A stretch of 64,000 bases of DNA. Source: JANQOH01 sp965200095 (GTDB taxonomy: Bacteria > Pseudomonadota > Alphaproteobacteria > UBA7887). Below are positions 27,149 through 35,060 of this stretch, in pieces. A model generated the notes under the pieces. The model had not been told where the DNA came from and ran no database searches. It saw nothing but the letters and a program-made list of their open reading frames with translations. Both the position numbers and the translations under genes were made by a program. Location: the NCBI GenBank assembly GCA_965200095.1, contig OZ241350.1:2170001-2234000 (forward strand), written 5' to 3'. Every line of letters starts with the position of its first letter. Position 1 is the first letter of the stretch.

Positions 27149-27810
27149 TCTTCGCCCGACGCCGCGTGCGGCGGGGCCGCGCCGCCCCACTCGTCGGGAC
27201 GGCGCACAAGCGCGGTCCTGAAGCCCACGCGCTTCGCCGCATCGAGGTCGAACGCATGACAGGCGACCATGCAGCAGGCGGAGGGGTCGAGGCGCAGCCA
27301 GCGCGCCGCGGTTTCGTAAGCCTCCGGCAACACCTTGTATTTCCCCATCGTCTCGCAGGACAGCACGGCGTCCCAGGCGAGGCCGTTGCGGCGCGCGGTG
27401 TCGACGATCAGGCGCACGCTGAGCAAGGTGAAGGAAACGCACAAATAGCGCGCGCGCAACCGCGGCAGAACCTCCGGGAAGTCGGGCCAGCAGGCGAGAC
27501 CGTGCGCCGCGTCCCACCAGATCTCGCGGCGTTCTTCCGGCGTCGCCGCGTCGAGGCCGCAAGCCGTCAGCACTTCGTCGAGCGCGATACGGTGGGCGTC
27601 GTCGAAACTGTATGCCGGCGGCGCATCGGCGCCCTGATTGACGACGAGGGCGAGCGACTTGCGGCGCAGCTCCCGCGCCGCCTCCGCCCAGTCGCCGGAG
27701 ACTCCGCGCCGTGCGCCCAGGGCGGCGAGCGCGCGGGAGAAACCGGTGTGCCAGTCGAGGACCGTGCCCCCGGTGTCGAAGGTCAGCGCCTCCACCCCGG
27801 CGAGGCTCAT
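27073..27810 (-). CDS. HAD-superfamily hydrolase, haloacid dehalogenase-like
   Basis: Protein of 245 aa. Motif I is LTFDTGGTVLDW with the nucleophile Asp. Motif II is the Ser/Thr in VSFTLLS, motif III is Lys in GKYKVLPEAY and motif IV is in CHAFDLDAAKRVG. This spacing and the helical cap fit the type II L-2-haloacid dehalogenase subgroup more than phosphatases, although motif I has Gly at the DxD second position. It overlaps the enoyl-CoA hydratase gene by ATGA. The natural substrate is unknown. Confidence 0.85.
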   Translation of the reverse strand: MSLAGVEALTFDTGGTVLDWHTGFSRALAALGARRGVSGDWAEAARELRRKSLALVVNQGADAPPAYSFDDAHRIALDEVLTACGLDAATPEERREIWWDAAHGLACWPDFPEVLPRLRARYLCVSFTLLSVRLIVDTARRNGLAWDAVLSCETMGKYKVLPEAYETAARWLRLDPSACCMVACHAFDLDAAKRVGFRTALVRRPDEWGGAAPPHAASGEDYDIAVDGFPALARALGVAAPGDGG

Positions 27811-28685
27811 GCGGCGCCCTCGCCCTTCGCGGCGCCGAAGCGCGGCGGGCGCTTTTCGACGAAGGCCCGCACGGCTTCCCGGTGGTCGGCGGTGCGCGCG
27901 GCGCGCACGAGAACTTCGGCCTCGCCGTCGAGCGCGGACAGGAAATCGCCGTTCGACGCACGGTCGAGATTGTCCTTGATCCCCGCCAGAGCGGCGCGCG
28001 GCCCGGCCGCGAGCCGGCGCGCGAAAGCCATCGTCTCCGCCATCAGCGCGTCATCGTCGAAAACCCGGTTGACCAGACCGTAACGTTCGCAGGTTTCGGC
28101 GTCGACGCGGGCGGCGGTGAACATCAGTTCGCGCGCGCGGCCCGTGCCGACGAGGCGCGTGAGAAGCCAGTTGATCCCGTAATCGCCGGTCAGCCCGACC
28201 CGCGCATAGCCGGTGGAGACGAACGCCGAGCGCGCCGCGAAACGGATGTCGCAAGCGAGCGCCAGGGCGAGGCCCGCGCCCGCCGCAGGGCCCGGCAGCG
28301 CCGCGATTGTCGGCTTGCGCATCGCAACCAGGGCGCCGGTCAGCGTGCGCTGGCGATGTCTGAGATCGGCGGCGGCTTCCTCGAGGCCGCGCGGCTTCGC
28401 GCCGGCGCCGCCCAAAGCGCCGCGCGAGCGCGCCATTCCCTTCACGTCGCCGCCGGCGCAGAACGCGCTTCCGGCGCCGGTGACGACCGCCGCCCCCACC
28501 TCGTCCGCCGCGGCGAAACGCGCGACAGTCCGGCGGAGCGCCGGCGTGAGCGCCTCCGACAGGGCGTTGCGCGCCTCCGGCCGGTTCAGCACGATCACGC
28601 CGACGCCGTCCTCGATACGCGCCAGCAGCTGGTCGCTGCCGGTCTCGACGGGCCCCTCGGCGAGGGGAGCGTCGTCCTTGTCCAT
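27807..28685 (-). CDS. enoyl-CoA hydratase/isomerase family protein
   Basis: Crotonase-fold protein of 292 aa. The oxyanion-hole motifs are seen as GAGSAFCAGGDVKGM and LPGPAAGAGLALALACD. The strand VIVLNRPEARNALS is the usual N-terminal signature. The active-site Glu/Asp positions follow STGYARVGLTGDYG, where an Asp (GDYG) stands near the second catalytic acid. C-terminal trimerisation helices are present. It may act in fatty-acid or branched-chain amino-acid breakdown, but subgroup and substrate are open. It follows the SDR gene by 20 bp. Confidence 0.88.
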   Translation of the reverse strand: MDKDDAPLAEGPVETGSDQLLARIEDGVGVIVLNRPEARNALSEALTPALRRTVARFAAADEVGAAVVTGAGSAFCAGGDVKGMARSRGALGGAGAKPRGLEEAAADLRHRQRTLTGALVAMRKPTIAALPGPAAGAGLALALACDIRFAARSAFVSTGYARVGLTGDYGINWLLTRLVGTGRARELMFTAARVDAETCERYGLVNRVFDDDALMAETMAFARRLAAGPRAALAGIKDNLDRASNGDFLSALDGEAEVLVRAARTADHREAVRAFVEKRPPRFGAAKGEGAA

Positions 28686-28705
28686 GCCGCGTCTCCTTTC
28701 CGCGC

Positions 28706-29437
28706 CTACCAGTTTTCGTGGAACGGCCGCAAATCGACGTCGAAAGTCCACCCCGACCGGTCCTGATGCGCGACATGATAGATGGTGTCGGCGATGGCTT
28801 CGGGCTTGCAGAAGAAGTCATCGGGCTTGTCGGGAGCGAGGCGCGGGCGGGTCCAGGGCGTGTCGATCGCCGCATCGACCGTGACATAGGCGACATGCAC
28901 GCCTTTCGGCCCGAAGTCGCGCGCCATCGCCTGCGCGAGGATGCGTTGCGCCGCCTTAGTGGGCGCGAAGGTGGCGAAGCGCGGCTTGCCGCGCCACGCC
29001 GAAGTATTGCCGGTAACGATCAGCGCGCCCTCCCCCGCCTCGATCATCGCCGGCGCGACGCATTGCGCGAACACCATCAACGCGGTCGTGTTGACCCGGA
29101 ATATCTTCTCGAAGCGCAGCGGGTCGGCCTCGAGGACGGGCGAAAACCCGCCGGCAACGGCGTTGTGCACCGCGGCCGACGGCACCCCCATCTCGTCGGC
29201 GACGCGGGCGCAAGCGTCGCGCAGCCCGTCGAGGTCGCTCACGTCGCAGACATAGCCTCGCGAGCCTTCGATCTCCCCTTCCAGGCGATCGAGCCGTTCC
29301 TTCGTCCGCGCCAGCAAGGCGACGCGGTAGCCGCCGCGGGCGAAGCGGCGCGCGCAGGCCGCGCCGGTGCCGTCGCCCGCTCCCGTGACGATGCACACCC
29401 TGGGGTTCGTCGCCTTGTTCGTCGTCGTGCCCGTCAT
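28706..29437 (-). CDS. SDR-like oxidoreductase of the Tyr-less (FxxxK) subgroup
   Basis: Protein of 243 aa. Cofactor motif VTGAGDGTGAACARR, then HNAVAGG in place of NNAG, and the block VTGNTSAWRGKPRFATFAPTK (Ser kept, Phe where Tyr is expected, Lys kept). This block is a known feature of one SDR subgroup, so it is not read here as damage. The C-terminal part lacks the usual DGG motif. It heads the SDR-enoyl-CoA hydratase-HAD operon. Function unknown; a CoA- or aldehyde-related reaction is possible. Confidence 0.82.
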   Translation of the reverse strand: MTGTTTNKATNPRVCIVTGAGDGTGAACARRFARGGYRVALLARTKERLDRLEGEIEGSRGYVCDVSDLDGLRDACARVADEMGVPSAAVHNAVAGGFSPVLEADPLRFEKIFRVNTTALMVFAQCVAPAMIEAGEGALIVTGNTSAWRGKPRFATFAPTKAAQRILAQAMARDFGPKGVHVAYVTVDAAIDTPWTRPRLAPDKPDDFFCKPEAIADTIYHVAHQDRSGWTFDVDLRPFHENW

Positions 29438-29508
29438 CGCGTTCCTCCCTCGCGCCCCGGTCGCGCCCGGTCCCCGGCGCCGCGGCGAATCGGTTATGCT
29501 CCCGCCGC

Positions 29509-31170
29509 GTGGCCGAGACTCTTTATATCCTGCTTGCCTATGTGATTTTCGCCGGCCTGTTCATGCGTTTGCGCATGGGCCCGGTGGTGGGCCTGCTCGT
29601 CGCCGGCGCGGCCATCGGTCCGTCGGGGATCGGGCTGATCCGCGATGTCGAGGCGGTCGCCACCCTCGCCGAGCTGGGCATCGTGTTCCTGCTGTTCAAT
29701 GTGGGCCTCGAGATCAAGATCGAGCGTCTGCGGCTGTTCGGCTGGCGAGTCTACACCCTCGCCATCGCCCAGGTGGCGCTGACCGCCGTCGCGTTCGCGG
29801 CCCTCGCGCGCGGCTTCGGCCTGAGCGGAGAGGCGGCGGCGCTGGTGGGCGGGGCGCTCGCCCTGTCGTCGACGGCGGTGGCGTTGCAGGTGCTCGCCGA
29901 TCTCGGGCGGATGCTCACCCATCTCGGCCGCCTCGCCATCGCGACCCTTCTCGTGCAGGACCTTATGGTCGGGCCGCTGGTGGTGGCGGCGAACGTCCTC
30001 GGCGCCGGCGACACGCTGGAAGAGTCGCTGTTGCGGATGACCTTCGGGGGCGCGGCGGCGATCGGCGCCATCGTGCTCGCGATCCGCGTCGCGCTGCCGC
30101 GCGCGATCCGCATCGTGACGGTGCTCGGCGGCGGCGAGCTGTTCCTCGGCCTGGTTCTGCTCGTGGTGCTGGGCGCGAGCTGGGCGACCCACGAGGCCGG
30201 TCTCTCGGCGGGCCTCGGCGCCTTCCTCGCGGGCCTGTTGATCGCCGATACGGAATATCGTCACCAGATCGCGGCCGACATAGCGCCGTTCCGGGCGCTG
30301 CTGCTGGGGCTGTTCTTCATGGCCGTGGGCATGGGCGCCGACCTCGGGTTCGCCCTCGACCGGCTGGGCGAAGTCGCGGCGGTGGCGGCGGCGCTGCTGT
30401 TCGGCAAGGCGGCGCTGCTGATCGCGATCGCCTGCGCGCTGGGCTACCGGCTCCGCCTCGCGTTGCAGCTCGGCGTCCTGCTCGGCCAGGGGAGCGAATT
30501 CTCCTTCGTGATCGTCGGGATCGCCGTTGCGGGAGGCCTCCTCGCCGACGGTCTGGGGGACACGCTGACCGTCGCCATCGCGCTTTCGATGCTCGCGGCG
30601 CCCCTGATGGCGGGGGTCGGACGACGCTTCCTCGACCGCCTCGAAGGCGCGGCCGCGAGCCCCCTGTCGGAACTCGACTCCGACACCGCGGAACTCGAGG
30701 GGCATGTGGTGGTGATCGGCTTCGGCCAGGTCGGCATGGCGCTGACGCGCCACCTGCTCGGCCTCGGCGTGCGCGTCGTGGTCCTCGATTCCGATTCCCG
30801 ACGGGTCCGCGACGCGCGCAAGCGCGGGTTGCCGGTCTATTTCGGCAATGGCGCGCGCTCCGACGTGCTGCGCGCGGTCCATATCGACCGCGCCCGCCTC
30901 GCGGTCGTGGCCCTGCCCGACGGCGACCTCGCGGCGCGCATCCTGTCGGTCGTGCGCCGCCTCGCCCCAGAGGCCCGGCGGGTCGCCCGCGCGCCCCACG
31001 ACAAGGACGAGGCCGTCCTGCGCCGGGCCGGGGCCGAAGCCGTCGTCATCGACAGCCTCGGCACCGCCGTCGAACTCGCCGAACGCGCAATCGTATTTCT
31101 CGACCCCGACGGCAAGACGGACGGATCCGGCGAAGCGGACACGGCGCGCGAGACGCCCGCCGCCGGCTGA
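29509..31170 (+). CDS. KefB/CPA2-type cation:proton antiporter with TrkA-N domain
   Basis: Protein of 553 aa (GTG start). Residues 1-390 are about twelve to thirteen membrane helices of the CPA2 family. Motifs include LGIVFLLFNVGLEIK, ALSSTAVALQVL, TLLVQDLMVGPLVV and LLGQGSEFSFVIVG, matching KefB/KefC. Residues about 400-525 are a cytoplasmic RCK/TrkA-N domain (VVVIGFGQVGMALTRHLL, then VVLDSDSRRVRDARKRGLPVYFGNGARS cut into strands). It should exchange K+ or Na+ for H+. It diverges from the SDR operon over 71 bp. Confidence 0.92.
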   Translation: MAETLYILLAYVIFAGLFMRLRMGPVVGLLVAGAAIGPSGIGLIRDVEAVATLAELGIVFLLFNVGLEIKIERLRLFGWRVYTLAIAQVALTAVAFAALARGFGLSGEAAALVGGALALSSTAVALQVLADLGRMLTHLGRLAIATLLVQDLMVGPLVVAANVLGAGDTLEESLLRMTFGGAAAIGAIVLAIRVALPRAIRIVTVLGGGELFLGLVLLVVLGASWATHEAGLSAGLGAFLAGLLIADTEYRHQIAADIAPFRALLLGLFFMAVGMGADLGFALDRLGEVAAVAAALLFGKAALLIAIACALGYRLRLALQLGVLLGQGSEFSFVIVGIAVAGGLLADGLGDTLTVAIALSMLAAPLMAGVGRRFLDRLEGAAASPLSELDSDTAELEGHVVVIGFGQVGMALTRHLLGLGVRVVVLDSDSRRVRDARKRGLPVYFGNGARSDVLRAVHIDRARLAVVALPDGDLAARILSVVRRLAPEARRVARAPHDKDEAVLRRAGAEAVVIDSLGTAVELAERAIVFLDPDGKTDGSGEADTARETPAAG

Positions 31171-31177
31171 CCCGCGT

Positions 31178-31789
31178 TCAGCGCGCCGGTTCGCGGGCGC
31201 GGGAAACGCCGATCATGCTGTCGCGGGTGACGAGGCGCGCGAGATCGGCTTCCGTCCACCCGTCGGTCCCGGCGGGGCGTTCGGGGACTACGATGTAGCG
31301 CATGTCGGCGGTGGAATCGTGCACGCGCACGGCGACTCCCGGCGCGAGCTCCGTGCCGAACTCGCGGAGCACGAGACGCGGTTCGCGGATCGCGCGCTTG
31401 CGGTAGGCGGCCGACTTGTACCAGTCGGGCGGCAGGCCCAGCAGGGCGCGCGGATAGCACGAACACAGGGTGCAGACCACGAGATTGTGCACGCCCGGCG
31501 TGTTCTCGAGCGCGATCAGCGGCGTGCCGTCGGTCGGGATGTCGAGCTCCTCGGCCGCGGCGCCGGCGTCGGCGAACAGCCGCGCCCGGTATCCGGCGTC
31601 GCGCCATGCCCGCGCGACCATGCGCGCGCCGCGCGCCGGGGTGCGGGCGTCCATCGCCGCGACCTGGCGCGCCAGCTCGTCCGCCGACAGCACCCCGTTT
31701 TCGATCAACAGCTCCTCCACCGCCGCGGCGAGGCGGCGGTAATGCGGATCGCCCGGCGCAGGAGCATGGCGCGCATGTCCGCCGCTCAC
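31178..31789 (-). CDS. nitrile hydratase/thiocyanate hydrolase alpha-type (cobalt) catalytic subunit
   Basis: Protein of 203 aa carrying the metal claw VVCTLCSCYPR with Cys106, Cys109 and Cys111. The form C-T-L-C-S-C is the cobalt type; iron enzymes have Ser instead of Thr. Further family blocks are PDWYKSAAYRKRAIREPR and VHDSTADMRYIVVPERP. It begins at GTG overlapping the upstream stop (GTGA). In thiocyanate hydrolase the equivalent is the gamma subunit. It should hydrate nitrile or thiocyanate together with the two small beta-like proteins. Substrate not determined. Confidence 0.92.
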   Translation of the reverse strand: MSGGHARHAPAPGDPHYRRLAAAVEELLIENGVLSADELARQVAAMDARTPARGARMVARAWRDAGYRARLFADAGAAAEELDIPTDGTPLIALENTPGVHNLVVCTLCSCYPRALLGLPPDWYKSAAYRKRAIREPRLVLREFGTELAPGVAVRVHDSTADMRYIVVPERPAGTDGWTEADLARLVTRDSMIGVSRAREPAR

Positions 31790-32112
31790 GCCCCCGCCTC
31801 CGCGCCGGGAGCCTCGGCCGGCTCCAGCCAGTGTTCGTAGATTTCGACCTCCACCGCGTCGCCCGCCTCGCCTTCGCGGTCCGCCCACAACTCCGCCGGG
31901 TCGAAGCGGACGCGGTAAAGCGGCCGCCGGGGCAGGCCGTCGCCGCCCCGGGCGAGGTCTTCGGGGTTGCGGAACGCGCCGCAAACGCGCTCGACCTCCC
32001 CGTTCCGGCCGCGGACATAGAACGGCGTGCGCAGATGCGGCTTGCGCGGCGCGCAGGGCGGGTCGCGAAAGGCGACGCGCACGCGCTCGCCGACGGCGAA
32101 ACGGGGGGTCAC
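31786..32112 (-). CDS. nitrile hydratase beta C-terminal-half protein (SH3-like)
   Basis: Protein of 108 aa with GTG start overlapping the upstream stop (GTGA). FAVGERVRVAF, HLRTPFYVRGRNGEVERV and LYRVRFDPAELW match the SH3-like C-terminal half of nitrile hydratase beta. It corresponds to the alpha subunit of thiocyanate hydrolase or one small subunit of toyocamycin nitrile hydratase. It should wrap the alpha-type subunit and contribute Arg residues to the metal claw. Confidence 0.9.
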   Translation of the reverse strand: MTPRFAVGERVRVAFRDPPCAPRKPHLRTPFYVRGRNGEVERVCGAFRNPEDLARGGDGLPRRPLYRVRFDPAELWADREGEAGDAVEVEIYEHWLEPAEAPGAEAGA

Positions 32113-32423
32113 GGCGCCTCCGCGCCGCGGGACCCGATTTCGGCGACCCGCGCCTCCAGCGCGGCCCGGTCGAGCACGCCCTTCTCGACCAGCACGGCGG
32201 CGATCGAGGCGATCCAGCGTTCGTAATAGGTCAGGCGGTCGTAGACATCCGGCGCCAGCGCCTCGATACCGCGCCGCAGCTCGTCGACCCGCATCAGCTT
32301 GCGGTCGCGGATCAGCAGCGTCATCAGCGCGTCGACACGCTTTTCCCACGCCTCGTAGTCGCGCTCGACGCGCTCGACGGGACCGGCGGGCAGGCCGCCC
32401 ATATCGTGATGGCTGCGGGTCAT
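32109..32423 (-). CDS. nitrile hydratase beta N-terminal-half protein
   Basis: Protein of 104 aa. HHDMGGLPAGPVERVERDY and WEKRVDALMTLL, followed by YYERWIASIAAVLVEKGVL, match the N-terminal helical half of nitrile hydratase beta. It is a separate gene, with no linker to the SH3-like half, as in three-subunit thiocyanate hydrolase. An alternative is the related small activator protein (NhlE/P14K type). It is the first gene of the GTGA-coupled trio. Confidence 0.88.
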   Translation of the reverse strand: MTRSHHDMGGLPAGPVERVERDYEAWEKRVDALMTLLIRDRKLMRVDELRRGIEALAPDVYDRLTYYERWIASIAAVLVEKGVLDRAALEARVAEIGSRGAEAP

Positions 32424-32670
32424 CGGTCCATGCTGCGGAGCGGGCGCGGCGCTGTCAATCCGCCCGTCCCGAAGGCAACGATTCTCATTATGGCCCATAG
32501 CGATGCGGCGGACCGGTCGCGGCCGCCCCCGGGAGCTCCGGGAATCGCCTCGCCACGGAATCGCCCCGCCATTGACCGGCGGGGGCGGGTCGGATAGGGT
32601 GTCCCGGCTTTGCGACGGCGCGCGGCGTCGCCGGGCGGCGTCGCGCAGGATGGCGAACGTTCCGGGGCAC
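32424..32670. other. promoter region with degenerate intergenic repeat
   Basis: This 247-bp divergent gap separates the hydratase trio from hpf. Positions about 32481-32545 are a diverged copy of the repeat at 39304-39358: both contain ATTCTCATT, TGGCC, ATGCGGCGGA and a CCGCCCC-GGGAGC end in the same order. No gene is seen in it. Confidence 0.55.
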
Positions 32671-33252
32671 ATGCAGGTCTTCGTCAGCGGCAGACATATC
32701 GATTTGGGCGACGGCGTGCGCGACCGGGTGGAAACCCGCCTGGCGGCGCGGGTGGGCAAATATTTCCACCAGGCGCTCGACGCCCAGGTCCAGTTCTCGA
32801 AGTCGCGCCACCTCTACCGCAGCGACATCTCGGTGCACGCGCGGCGCGGGGTGTCGGTGCAGGCGCATGGCGAGGCCGACGACATGTTCGCCGCCTTCGA
32901 GATGGCGGCGGACCGTGTGGAGAAGCGTCTGCGGCGCTTCAAGCGGCGCCTTACCGACCATCACGGCCAGCGCCTTCAGACCGACGACGTGGAGGAAGTC
33001 GCGCGCCAGACGGTGATCGCGGCAGAGAACGAGGACGAACCGGAGCCCGACGCGGGAGTCGACAGCCCGGTCACGATCGCCGAATCGACCACGCCGATAC
33101 GCACCCTCACGGTGGGCGAGGCGGTGATGCGTCTGGAGCTTGCGGGCCTTCCGGTGCTGATGTTCCGCGACCGCGGCAGCGGGCGCTACAACGTCGTCTA
33201 CCGCCGCGACGACGGCAATATCGGGTGGCTGGACCCGGCGGAGCGGGGGTGA
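32671..33252 (+). CDS. hpf: long-form ribosome hibernation promoting factor
   Basis: Protein of 193 aa. The N-terminal S30AE domain (1-105) starts MQVFVSGRHIDLGDGVRD, the usual HPF/RaiA beginning, which is why this ATG was chosen over one at 32650. An acidic linker rich in Glu/Asp follows. The C-terminal dimerisation domain (about 140-193) contains LTVGEAVMRLELAGLPVLMF and YNVVYRRDDGNIGWLDP. It makes inactive 100S ribosomes in stationary phase. Its stop overlaps the ptsN start (TGATG), as is common in proteobacteria. Confidence 0.92.
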   Translation: MQVFVSGRHIDLGDGVRDRVETRLAARVGKYFHQALDAQVQFSKSRHLYRSDISVHARRGVSVQAHGEADDMFAAFEMAADRVEKRLRRFKRRLTDHHGQRLQTDDVEEVARQTVIAAENEDEPEPDAGVDSPVTIAESTTPIRTLTVGEAVMRLELAGLPVLMFRDRGSGRYNVVYRRDDGNIGWLDPAERG

Positions 33253-33728
33253 TGGAGCTCGCGGAGCTGCTGAGCCGCGACGCGGTCCTCCCGGACCTCA
33301 AGGCGAGCGGCAAGAAACAGGCGCTGCAAGAGCTCTCGCGATACGCCGCCGGGCTGACGGGGGTCGGCGAACGGCGCATCCTCGACGCGCTTCTGGAGCG
33401 CGAACGTCTGGGCAGCACCGGAGTGGGCCACGGCATCGCCATCCCGCACGCCAAGATCGCCGGGATGCGCCGTCTGTGGGGGATGTTCGCGCGCCTCGAC
33501 ACGCCGGTGCGTTTCGACTCGATCGACGACCGGCCGGTCGATCTGATGTTCCTGTTGCTGGCGCCCGATTCGGCGGGGGTGGACCACCTGAAAGCCCTCG
33601 CCCGCGTCTCGCGGCTGTTGCGCGACAAGGCGCAGTGCGCGCGGCTGCGCGGAGCGGACGGCGCGGACGCGCTCTATTCGGTCCTCGTCGAGCCGAGCGC
33701 CGGCAGCGCAGGCCCCGCCGCCGCCTGA
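33252..33728 (+). CDS. ptsN: nitrogen-PTS EIIA protein
   Basis: Protein of 158 aa. The phospho-accepting His is in GHGIAIPHAKI (about residue 66). The remaining fold (LMFLLLAPDSAGVDHLKALARVSRLL) is the normal EIIA(Ntr/Fru) pattern. It receives phosphate from NPr/HPr and adjusts potassium, nitrogen and stress responses rather than sugar uptake. One base is shared with the hpf stop. Confidence 0.94.
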   Translation: MELAELLSRDAVLPDLKASGKKQALQELSRYAAGLTGVGERRILDALLERERLGSTGVGHGIAIPHAKIAGMRRLWGMFARLDTPVRFDSIDDRPVDLMFLLLAPDSAGVDHLKALARVSRLLRDKAQCARLRGADGADALYSVLVEPSAGSAGPAAA

Positions 33729-33775
33729 CCGCGCCTCGGGCGGTTCCGACAGAGCGCGGCGCCGCAAGGCGCGCC

Positions 33776-34201
33776 ATGCCCGGCGACACCGTGCACGCCA
33801 GTTGCGTTTCGCTCGCCGGGCGCGGCGTGCTCCTGCAAGGACCGTCGGGCGCGGGCAAGTCGGACCTCGCATTGCGCCTGATCGACGGCGGCGCGGTTCT
33901 CGTCGCCGACGACCGCGTCGCGCTGCGGCGCGCCGGCGACCGGGTCTTCGCCGCCGCGCCGCCGGTCCTCGCGGGCCTGCTCGAAGTGCGGGGGTTGGGT
34001 ATCCTGCGCTTGCCGCACGCGGGGCCGACGCCGCTGGCCCTGATCGTCGACCTCGACCCGGCGCGCGAGAGCGAACGGCTTCCCGGGGCGCGCACGCGGA
34101 CGCTTTGCGGGCTCGCGCTCCCCTTCCTGACGCTGGCGGCGCGACATGCTTCCGCCGCCGCGGCGATCCGCGCCGCGTTGCGGGCGCCGCGGCGGGCGTG
34201 A
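33776..34201 (+). CDS. hprK: short HPr kinase/phosphorylase
   Basis: Protein of 141 aa, the short alphaproteobacterial form that consists only of the C-terminal kinase domain. Walker A is GPSGAGKSDLAL near residue 24. ADDRVALR and LLEVRGLGILRLP follow; the latter is the conserved HprK signature region. It phosphorylates a serine on HPr, encoded two genes downstream (IMGLMML region). The order hprK-EIIA(Man)-HPr is typical of the class. Confidence 0.92.
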   Translation: MPGDTVHASCVSLAGRGVLLQGPSGAGKSDLALRLIDGGAVLVADDRVALRRAGDRVFAAAPPVLAGLLEVRGLGILRLPHAGPTPLALIVDLDPARESERLPGARTRTLCGLALPFLTLAARHASAAAAIRAALRAPRRA

Positions 34202-34283
34202 GCGCGACGCGCCGCCGCGCGCCGTCGCTTGCGGCCGCGCGGCGGAATAGAATGAGCGGGCGGTCGGAAGGGAGCGCGGGGCG

Positions 34284-34691
34284 ATGATAGGCATGGTCGT
34301 GGTCACCCATGGTCGCCTGGCCGAGGAGTTCGTTGCCGCCGCCGAGCACGTGGTGGGGCCGCAGGAGACGATGCGCAGCGTCTGCATCGGCGCCGACGAC
34401 GACCTCGAACAGCGGCGCGCGGACATCCTCGCGGCGGTCGCCGCGGTCGACCGGGGCGGGGGCGTTCTGCTGCTGACCGACATGTTCGGGGGCACGCCGT
34501 CCAACCTGGCGATCTCGATCATGGACGCGGCGAAGGTGGACGTGGTCGCGGGCGTCAACCTGCCGATGCTCATCAAACTGGCGAGCCTCGAGGGCGACGC
34601 CGCGCTCGACGAGGCCGCGGAGGCGGCGAGCGAGGCGGGACGGAAATACATCAACGTCGCGAGCCGGATACTGGAAGACGAAGCGAAATGA
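34284..34691 (+). CDS. mannose-type PTS EIIA component
   Basis: Protein of 135 aa. It begins MIGMVVVTHGRLAEEF, with the active His in VVTHG (His9). LLLTDMFGGTPSNLA is the other EIIA(Man) hallmark. With no EIIB or EIIC in view it is likely a regulatory output of the PTS(Ntr). A GGAAGGGAG ribosome site lies upstream. The stop overlaps the HPr start by ATGA. Confidence 0.93.
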   Translation: MIGMVVVTHGRLAEEFVAAAEHVVGPQETMRSVCIGADDDLEQRRADILAAVAAVDRGGGVLLLTDMFGGTPSNLAISIMDAAKVDVVAGVNLPMLIKLASLEGDAALDEAAEAASEAGRKYINVASRILEDEAK

Positions 34692-34975
34692 CCGCCGACG
34701 CCGCCGCCCGGCGGGTCCGCCCCGTCACCGTCGTCAACCGTCGCGGCCTGCACGCCCGCGCCTCGGCGCGGTTCGTCAAACTGGCGTGCGCGTTCGAGTC
34801 CGAAGTGACCGTTTCGCGCAACGGCGTGACGGTCTCGGGGCGCTCGATCATGGGCCTGATGATGCTCGCCGCCGGGCCGGGCAGCGAAATCGAACTCGCC
34901 GCCCGGGGGGCCGATGCGGAAGCGGCGGTGGAGGCGCTGGCGGCCCTTGTCGCAAGCCGCTTCGGCGAGGATTGA
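34688..34975 (+). CDS. ptsH: phosphocarrier protein HPr
   Basis: Protein of 95 aa. The phospho-His region is NRRGLHARASARFVKL (His about 22). The Ser-phosphorylation region is SGRSIMGLMMLAAGPGS, the target of the short HprK. Its start overlaps the EIIA stop, showing coupling. It carries phosphate from EI(Ntr), not seen here, to PtsN and the EIIA(Man). Confidence 0.95.
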   Translation: MTADAAARRVRPVTVVNRRGLHARASARFVKLACAFESEVTVSRNGVTVSGRSIMGLMMLAAGPGSEIELAARGADAEAAVEALAALVASRFGED

Positions 34976-35060
34976 GCGGCTTGCGCGGCGCGGCGCGGCG
35001 CACTACATACGGCGCCGTTCCCCGCATCGCCGTCGCTCCCGCCAACGCCGGAGGCTCCGC

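Noticed and set aside
31786..32423. Frameshifted single nitrile hydratase beta gene
   Set aside because: The two halves have separate starts with a clean GTGA overlap and match the natural split of three-subunit enzymes, so a frameshift is the less simple reading.
34976..35060. SAH riboswitch before ahcY
   Set aside because: The 85-bp leader lacks a recognisable riboswitch core; it shows only GC-rich runs and a ribosome site.
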